From contig CAYFLT010000014.1 of NCBI GenBank assembly GCA_964344055.1, positions 1 to 64,000 on the forward strand: a stretch of DNA of 64,000 bases, written 5' to 3'. The position numbers and the translations under genes were made by a program. Shown here one piece after another: positions 58,892-64,000 of this stretch. Every line of letters starts with the position of its first letter. Positions within the stretch are counted from its first letter, which is position 1. This stretch comes from OFTM10 sp964344055. GTDB taxonomy: Bacteria > Actinomycetota > Acidimicrobiia > Acidimicrobiales > Aldehydirespiratoraceae. Below the pieces are notes generated by a model. The model did no database searches, was not told the origin of the DNA, and saw only the letters and a program-made list of their open reading frames with translations.

Positions 58892-59833
58892 ATGGCCGCC
58901 GCGGGAAGGGGTGACATGCATCAACGGGTGACCGTCGACCTCGCGCAGCTCCAGAAGCGCCGGGGGGCCGATGTCCGGGGCCAGCTCTTCCTCGGGCTGA
59001 TCCTGATCGCCGTGGTGCTCGCCTTCGCCATGGTCGGTGCGGTCGTGTGGGACGTCGTCGACGAAGCGTGGGGGATCGTGTCGACCGACCTCTGGGGCTT
59101 CATCACCTCCAAGTCGTCGTCGCAGGCCGAGAGGGCAGGGGTCATCCAGGGCGTCCAGGGCAGCGTCGTCATCGCCGCCATCGTGGCGGCGACCTTCCCC
59201 ATCGGGGTCGGTGCGGCGATCTACCTGGAGGAGTACGCCGAGGACACGCTGGTCACCCGCCTCATCCAGGTCACCGTACGCAACCTCGCCGGCGTCCCGT
59301 CCATCGTCTACGGCCTGCTGGGGCTCGCGGTGTTCGTGCAGTCCCTCGGTGGCCTCACCGGAGGATCGAGCGTGATCTCGGCCGGCCTCACGTTGGCGGT
59401 GCTGGTCCTTCCGGTGGTGATCATCACGGCCGCGGAGGCGATCCGGGCGGTTCCCGCCTCACTGCGGGACGGCGCGTACGGGCTGGGCGCCACCCAGTGG
59501 GAGGTCATCCACACCCAGGTGATCCCGGCTGCCATGCCCGGGATCCTGACCGGCACGGTGCTGGCGATCGCTCGGGCGCTCGGCGAGGCCGCGCCGCTGC
59601 TGGTGATCGGTGCGGTCGGGTTCTACACGACCGGCAACAACGACTTCGTCGAGCAGCTGCTGGGTGCATTCACGGCCCTCCCGATGAACATCGCCAACTT
59701 CGCTCGACTGCCCGCCGACACCTGGCGGGGGCACGCGGCTGCCGCGAGCCTCGTGCTTCTCGTCCTGGTCTTCGCGATCAACCTGGTGGCGATCGTGGCC
59801 CGGGCCCGGATCTCCAAGCGGCTCGGACGTTGA
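58892..59833 (+). CDS. pstA: Phosphate permease PstA
   Basis: 313 residues with six membrane helices and the EAA-type loop DGAYGLGATQWEVIHTQVIP. The start is uncertain. ATG 58892 has AAGGAG 9 nt upstream, and ATG 58916 has GGAAGGGG close by. It sits about 110 nt after pstC. It pairs with PstC to form the channel. Confidence 0.92.
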   Translation: MAAAGRGDMHQRVTVDLAQLQKRRGADVRGQLFLGLILIAVVLAFAMVGAVVWDVVDEAWGIVSTDLWGFITSKSSSQAERAGVIQGVQGSVVIAAIVAATFPIGVGAAIYLEEYAEDTLVTRLIQVTVRNLAGVPSIVYGLLGLAVFVQSLGGLTGGSSVISAGLTLAVLVLPVVIITAAEAIRAVPASLRDGAYGLGATQWEVIHTQVIPAAMPGILTGTVLAIARALGEAAPLLVIGAVGFYTTGNNDFVEQLLGAFTALPMNIANFARLPADTWRGHAAAASLVLLVLVFAINLVAIVARARISKRLGR

Positions 59834-59844
59834 CAGGAACGACT

Positions 59845-60738
59845 ATGCCCGGAACGACCACGACAGGACCGTCGATGACAGAATCCGAGATGCGAACCAT
59901 CGCGAAACCCACGAACCAGGGAGGCACCGACCTCGTGGAACGCGAACCGCTCGAAGAGGGCCGGGAGGTCTTCACCGTCGAGGGACTGAACGTCTACTAC
60001 GCCGACTTCCGCGCCGTGGCCGACGTCGACCTCACCGTCCGCGAGCGCGAGATCACCGCCTTCATCGGCCCCTCCGGGTGCGGAAAGTCCACGGTGCTTC
60101 GTTGCTTCAACCGGATGAACGACCTGATCGACATCGCGAGGGTCGAAGGCTCGGTCCGCTACCACGGGGTCGACCTCTACGACCCCGCCGTCGATCCTGT
60201 CGCGGTACGGCGCCGGATCGGCATGGTGTTCCAGAAGCCCAACCCGTTCCCGAAGTCGATCTTCGACAATGTCGCCTACGGGCCGCGGGTGGCCGGGATG
60301 AAGGGCAACCTCGACGAAGTCGTCGAGCGATCCCTCCGCAGCGCCGGTCTCTGGGACGAGGTCAAGGACCGACTCGACGCCTCCGCGCTCGGCATGTCCG
60401 GCGGTCAACAGCAGCGACTCTGCATCGCGCGTGCGATCGCGGTCAATCCCGACGTGCTGCTGATGGACGAGCCCTGCTCGGCTCTCGACCCGATCGCCAC
60501 CGGTCGGATCGAGGAGCTCATGAAGGAGATCCAGAGCCAGTACACGATCGTGATCGTGACGCACAACATGCAACAGGCCGCCCGCGTCAGTGACCGCACC
60601 GCCTTCTTCACCGCCGAGCTGGACGAGGGGACCGGACAGCGGCGGGGCAAGCTGGTGGAGTTCGACGAGACCGGCACGATCTTCTCCAACCCGGCCGACG
60701 AGCGCACCGAGGCCTATGTCACGGGACGGTTCGGCTGA
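59845..60738 (+). CDS. pstB: Phosphate ABC transporter ATP-binding protein
   Basis: 297 residues. Walker A GPSGCGKST, PstB-typical RRRIGMVFQKPNPFPKSIFD, signature MSGGQQQR and Walker B LLMDEP. A ~30-residue N-terminal stretch precedes the domain; ATG 59875 is an alternative start. It powers PstCA. Confidence 0.96.
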   Translation: MPGTTTTGPSMTESEMRTIAKPTNQGGTDLVEREPLEEGREVFTVEGLNVYYADFRAVADVDLTVREREITAFIGPSGCGKSTVLRCFNRMNDLIDIARVEGSVRYHGVDLYDPAVDPVAVRRRIGMVFQKPNPFPKSIFDNVAYGPRVAGMKGNLDEVVERSLRSAGLWDEVKDRLDASALGMSGGQQQRLCIARAIAVNPDVLLMDEPCSALDPIATGRIEELMKEIQSQYTIVIVTHNMQQAARVSDRTAFFTAELDEGTGQRRGKLVEFDETGTIFSNPADERTEAYVTGRFG

Positions 60739-60796
60739 TGGCGGCGTACCGTCCTGACCGGGTGGGTCGGGCCGACCGGTGCGGAAGGAGCAGCCC

Positions 60797-62236
60797 GTGA
60801 ACGAGATCCGGAGCCAGCTCGACGAGCGGCTACACCTCATCGGGCGGAACCTGCTCGAGATGACCGAGATGGTCGCCGACCGAGTGGGCAAGGTGACCTC
60901 CGCGATGATCGAGGGCGACATAGCGCTCGCCGATTCTCTCATCGCCGACGACGACGACATCGACCTGCTCTCACTGCAGGTGGAGGAGGGCTGCGTCGAC
61001 ACCCTCGTGCGTGAGCAGCCGGTTGCGTCGGATCTCCGTTTCGTGGTTGCGGCGCTGCACATGAACAGCGACATCGAGCGCAGCGGCGATCTGGTCGCCA
61101 ACATCGCAAAGGCAGTGGGTCGCCTCCAGGGGGCGCACCTCGATGACCACGTGCGCGACCTCATCGTGCACATGTCCGCCCAGGCGGTCGAGCTGTTCCG
61201 GCGAGCCGGCGAGGCGTTCCAGACCCGCGACGCCGAACTGGCCGAGTCGATCGACGAACTCGACGACGTGCTCGACGATCTCCACGTCCGCTACATCCAG
61301 GAGGTCATCCAGGACGCGCGGCGGAGTTCGCTCGATCCCCAGCAATCCCTTCAACTCGCCCTCGTCGGTCGCTTCTACGAGCGAATCGGCGATCATGCGG
61401 AGAACATGGGCGAACGGGTCCGCTACATCGTCGATGGTTGGCTCCCCGAAGCGCACGCAGTCGAGCGGGCGAAGGCTCGCGCCGAGTCACCGGAACCGCG
61501 GCCCACTCGCGGGCTCGCCGTGATCGACGCCGTCGCCGAGGAACGCCGCATCGATGCGATCCGTCGCGACTTCGTGGCCAACGTCTCGCACGAGCTGAAG
61601 ACGCCGGTCGGCGCGATGAGCCTCCTGGCCGAGACCATCGCCACCGAGGACGACAGCGCCGGTCGGGAGCGTCTGTCGGAGATGCTGCAGCAGGAAGCCA
61701 GGCGGGTCGAGGACATCATCGACGACCTCCTCGAGCTCACCCGGCTCGAAGAGACCGAGACCGACCGGAGCGAGTTGCTGGTCGGCGATGTCGTCCGACG
61801 GGCCGTCGAGAAGGTGCAGGCCTTCGCCGACGGTCACCGCGTCGAGATCGCGATGGTCGGCCTCCAGAGTCCCGCAAAGGTGGTGGGCGAGGAGCGGCAG
61901 CTCGTCCGGGCGTTGACGAACCTGCTCGACAACGCAGTGCGGTACTCAGACCCGGATTCCCGAGTCACCGTGGCGGTCGAAGAACGCGACGACAAGATTG
62001 CCGTGTGCGTCAGCGACGAAGGCGTGGGTATCCCACGAGCCGAGCTCGAACGGGTCTTCGAGCGCTTCTATCGGGTCGACCGCGCCCGCAGCCGCGAAAC
62101 GGGTGGCACCGGTCTCGGACTCTCCATCGTTCGGCACGTCGCGACGAACCACGGCGGAAGGGTGTTCCTCGAATCGAAACCCGGTGAGGGTTCGACGTTC
62201 ACGGTCGAGCTCCCCATGGCAGGGATCGACGGATGA
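60797..62236 (+). CDS. PhoU-histidine kinase fusion (phosphate sensor)
   Basis: 479 residues in one frame. Residues ~1-215 are a two-repeat PhoU domain (HLIGRNLLEMTEMVADRVGK; SDIERSGDLVANIAKA; RFYERIGDHAENMGERVRYI). Residues ~250-479 are a SenX3/PhoR-like kinase: DFVANVSHELKTP with His265, N box NLLDNAVRYSDP, G1 DEGVGIP and G2 GTGLGLSIV. No transmembrane segment is visible. PhoU and kinase are normally separate, so this joins the Pst-sensing adaptor directly to the kinase. GTG 60797 has GGAAGGAG upstream. The stop overlaps the response-regulator gene. Confidence 0.9.
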   Translation: MNEIRSQLDERLHLIGRNLLEMTEMVADRVGKVTSAMIEGDIALADSLIADDDDIDLLSLQVEEGCVDTLVREQPVASDLRFVVAALHMNSDIERSGDLVANIAKAVGRLQGAHLDDHVRDLIVHMSAQAVELFRRAGEAFQTRDAELAESIDELDDVLDDLHVRYIQEVIQDARRSSLDPQQSLQLALVGRFYERIGDHAENMGERVRYIVDGWLPEAHAVERAKARAESPEPRPTRGLAVIDAVAEERRIDAIRRDFVANVSHELKTPVGAMSLLAETIATEDDSAGRERLSEMLQQEARRVEDIIDDLLELTRLEETETDRSELLVGDVVRRAVEKVQAFADGHRVEIAMVGLQSPAKVVGEERQLVRALTNLLDNAVRYSDPDSRVTVAVEERDDKIAVCVSDEGVGIPRAELERVFERFYRVDRARSRETGGTGLGLSIVRHVATNHGGRVFLESKPGEGSTFTVELPMAGIDG

Positions 62237-62931
62237 CCGACGTCGTCAGCGTGCTGGTGGTGGACGACGAACCATCGTTTCGCGAAGGTCTCCGCCAGGC
62301 GCTGAAGCAGGAGGGCTTCCTCGTGCACCTCGCCGCGGACGGCGAGGAGGCGATCGAGGTCTTCACCGCCTACCGGCCCGACCTCGTGCTGCTCGACGTG
62401 ATGCTGCCGCGGATGTCCGGCATCGACGTCTGCCGCCACATCCGCACCATCGACGAGACACCGGTCATCATGGTGTCGGCGCGCAACGAGGAGATCGACG
62501 CGGTCGTCGCGCTCGAGGTGGGAGCTGACGATTATGTGGCGAAGCCGTACAGGGTCCGCGAGCTGATCGCACGGATGCGAACGGTGCTCCGGCGGGCCGC
62601 TGGCAGTGGGTCTCGCGAAGAGGAACCGTCGGCCGTCCTCGAGGTCGGCGATCTCCGACTCGATCGGGAGCGCCACGAGGTCACCCAGGGGGATGAGCCG
62701 GTCCAGATGCCCCTCAAGGAGTTCCAGTTGCTGGCCCTGCTGATGGAGAACCAGGGCATCGTCGTCACCCGCCAGACCCTGATCGATCGGGTCTGGGGTT
62801 ACGACTATGTCGGCGACACGAAGACCCTCGATGTTCACATCAAGCGGCTCCGCGCCAAGGTCGAGCCCAACCCCGAACGCCCCCAGCGCATCGTCACCAT
62901 CCGCGGTCTCGGCTACAAGCTCGTCAACTGA
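62233..62931 (+). CDS. OmpR/PhoB-type response regulator (RegX3-like)
   Basis: 232 residues. The receiver has acids Asp11-Asp12, phospho-acceptor Asp55 in LVLLDVMLP and Lys in YVAKPYRVREL. A winged-helix DNA-binding domain follows (LKEFQLLALLMENQGIVVTR, KTLDVHIKRLRAKVE). ATG overlaps the kinase stop by 4 nt. It is the likely reader of the PHO boxes at 52966 and 56119. Confidence 0.94.
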   Translation: MTDVVSVLVVDDEPSFREGLRQALKQEGFLVHLAADGEEAIEVFTAYRPDLVLLDVMLPRMSGIDVCRHIRTIDETPVIMVSARNEEIDAVVALEVGADDYVAKPYRVRELIARMRTVLRRAAGSGSREEEPSAVLEVGDLRLDRERHEVTQGDEPVQMPLKEFQLLALLMENQGIVVTRQTLIDRVWGYDYVGDTKTLDVHIKRLRAKVEPNPERPQRIVTIRGLGYKLVN

Positions 62932-62965
62932 GTTGTTTCGCTGGTGCCAGGCACCCGAAACAACT
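62931..62965. repeat. Long hairpin with GGTGCC/GGCACC core
   Basis: Arms AGTTGTTTCG (62931-62940) and CGAAACAACT (62956-62965) are perfect. The loop CTGGTGCCAGGCACC is itself self-complementary (GGTGCC-A-GGCACC). It overlaps the stop codon of the response regulator and may terminate it. Its loop matches that of the hairpin at 26899-26936. Confidence 0.72.
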
Positions 62966-62984
62966 TCGTGTCATAGCCGGTCGG

Positions 62985-62990
62985 TAGGGT
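62985..62990 (+). promoter_or_regulatory. Leaderless -10 box (TAGGGT) for the helicase gene
   Basis: TAGGGT ends 7 nt before ATG 62998. Confidence 0.5.
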
Positions 62991-62997
62991 GACCCGG

Positions 62998-64000
62998 ATG
63001 TCCGACTCGCCGCTCCTCGACGGCCTCAACCCCGCCCAGTACGACGCCGTCCTCCACGAAGGAGGGCCCTTGCTGGTCGTCGCCGGGGCCGGTTCGGGCA
63101 AGACCCGAGTCCTGACCCATCGAATCGCCCACCTGATCGATCAGGGGATGTCGCCGTTCGAGATCCTGGCCATCACATTCACCAACAAGGCAGCCGGCGA
63201 GATGAAGGAGCGGGTCGGCGGGCTGGTCGGCCCGGTCGCCGAGCGCATGTGGGTGTCGACCTTCCACTCCGCCTGCGTCCGGATCCTGCGGCGCGACGTC
63301 GAGCGACTCGGCTTCCCCGGCCGGTTCTCGATCTACGACCAGGCGGATGCGGTCCGCCTCACCGGCTACGTCATCCGAGATCTCAACCTCGACCCCAAGC
63401 GATTCCCGCCTCGTTCGGTGCACGCGGCGATCTCCGCGGCGAAGAACGAGAACACGAGCGCCGAGCAGTACGCCGACAACGCCTCCCAGATCTTCGAGCG
63501 GAAGATCAGCGACGTCTACCTCGAGTACCAGCGCCGGCTACTCGCCGCGGCCGCCATGGATTTCGACGACCTCCTGATGCGCACGTCCGAGCTGTTCCGT
63601 CAGCACGGCGACGTGCTCGACCACTGGCGGCAGCGGTTCGGCCATGTGCTCGTCGACGAGTACCAGGACACCAACCCGGTCCAGAACGACCTCGTCCTCA
63701 TGCTCGGCGAGGACCACCGCCAGGTCACCGTCGTGGGCGACTCGGACCAGAGCGTCTATGCCTTTCGCGGCGCCGACATCCGCAACATCCTGGAGTTCGA
63801 GGAGGCATTCCCGGATGCCACCGTGGTGGTGCTCGAGCAGAACTACCGCAGCACACAGTCGATCCTCGACGCGGCCAATGCCGTCATCGCCAAGAACGTC
63901 GGTCGCAAGCCGAAGGACCTTTGGACCGACAAGGGCAGTGGCGAACGGATCGTGCGCTACCACGCCGACGACGAGTCCGACGAGGCCCAGTTCGTGGCCA
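62998..64000 (+). CDS. UvrD/PcrA-family DNA helicase, 5' part
   Basis: 334 visible codons; the gene continues beyond the window. Starts SDSPLLDGLNPAQYDAV with the Q motif, Walker A VAGAGSGKTRVLTHRI, motif Ia ITFTNKAAGEMKERV, motif II VLVDEYQDTN, motif III GDSDQSVYAFRGA and motif IV EQNYRST. An SF1A 3'-5' helicase of repair and replication-restart. ATG 62998 is 7 nt after a TAGGGT box. Confidence 0.93.
   Translation, partial: MSDSPLLDGLNPAQYDAVLHEGGPLLVVAGAGSGKTRVLTHRIAHLIDQGMSPFEILAITFTNKAAGEMKERVGGLVGPVAERMWVSTFHSACVRILRRDVERLGFPGRFSIYDQADAVRLTGYVIRDLNLDPKRFPPRSVHAAISAAKNENTSAEQYADNASQIFERKISDVYLEYQRRLLAAAAMDFDDLLMRTSELFRQHGDVLDHWRQRFGHVLVDEYQDTNPVQNDLVLMLGEDHRQVTVVGDSDQSVYAFRGADIRNILEFEEAFPDATVVVLEQNYRSTQSILDAANAVIAKNVGRKPKDLWTDKGSGERIVRYHADDESDEAQFVA

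Overview
The window comes from a high-G+C actinobacterium, most likely of the class Acidimicrobiia (the Ilumatobacter-like marine/freshwater group). This is an inference from GC-rich codons, frequent GTG starts, many leaderless promoters (TANNNT ending 5-9 nt before the start codon), a type-Z S14, ribosomal proteins with long acidic tails, and a uL22 carrying an extra C-terminal domain. No tRNA, rRNA, CRISPR array, prophage or transposase is visible.

Layout. 1-3.6 kb: two paralogous exported SLH-domain proteins on the minus strand (one cut by the window edge) flank an amidohydrolase and a CobW-type GTPase. 3.7-5.6 kb: a FabH-like ketosynthase III and a DosR-like response regulator. 5.7-10.4 kb: a compact cluster that looks like a RiPP (ribosomal peptide) system. 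It has a nucleotidyltransferase, a 34-residue precursor-like peptide with a YxxPxI leader and a perfect AGGAGG site, a soluble Ser/His S26-like peptidase, an HprK-like kinase, an ABC-2 exporter and a PqqD-like recognition protein. The lasso-peptide cyclase and B2 protease are absent. This is the best candidate for an undescribed system. 10.5-11.7 kb: an AI-2E-type transporter. 11.9-26.8 kb: the fused S10-spc-alpha ribosomal locus, from rplC to rplQ with secY, adk, infA, rpmJ and rpoA, but without rpsJ at its head. 27-33 kb: a PPDK-like phosphotransferase lacking the PEP barrel, a broken truA, a VOC protein, rplM-rpsI and glmM. 32.9-43.7 kb: an oversized GlmS-like protein, acpS, nnr, alr, a queuosine-mannosyltransferase-like protein, a P1 peptidase and tsaE-tsaB-rimI-tsaD. 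43.8-45.9 kb: groES-groEL behind a CIRCE operator. 46-52.9 kb: membrane proteins, Nudix, GuaB3-like, guaA and an MDMPI-like protein. 53-63 kb: a phosphate-starvation regulon with PHO boxes, two PstS, PstCAB, a Na/Pi cotransporter with its own PhoU-like protein, a PhoU-histidine-kinase fusion and its response regulator. The window ends inside a UvrD/PcrA helicase gene.

How genes work together. The ribosomal locus is almost entirely translationally coupled (start/stop overlaps), in two places through micro-ORFs. The Pst/Nap genes share direct-repeat PHO boxes that the fused PhoU-kinase/response-regulator pair would read. The two systems with most unexplained biology are the RiPP-like cluster and the domain fusions (uL22 plus C-terminal domain, RDD-PstC, PhoU-kinase).

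Caution. rplB, truA, the alr/glycosyltransferase junction and a membrane-protein gene (46402-48468) all show short internal deletions or frame breaks. Several of these genes are normally essential, so an assembly problem must be excluded before reading them as biology.
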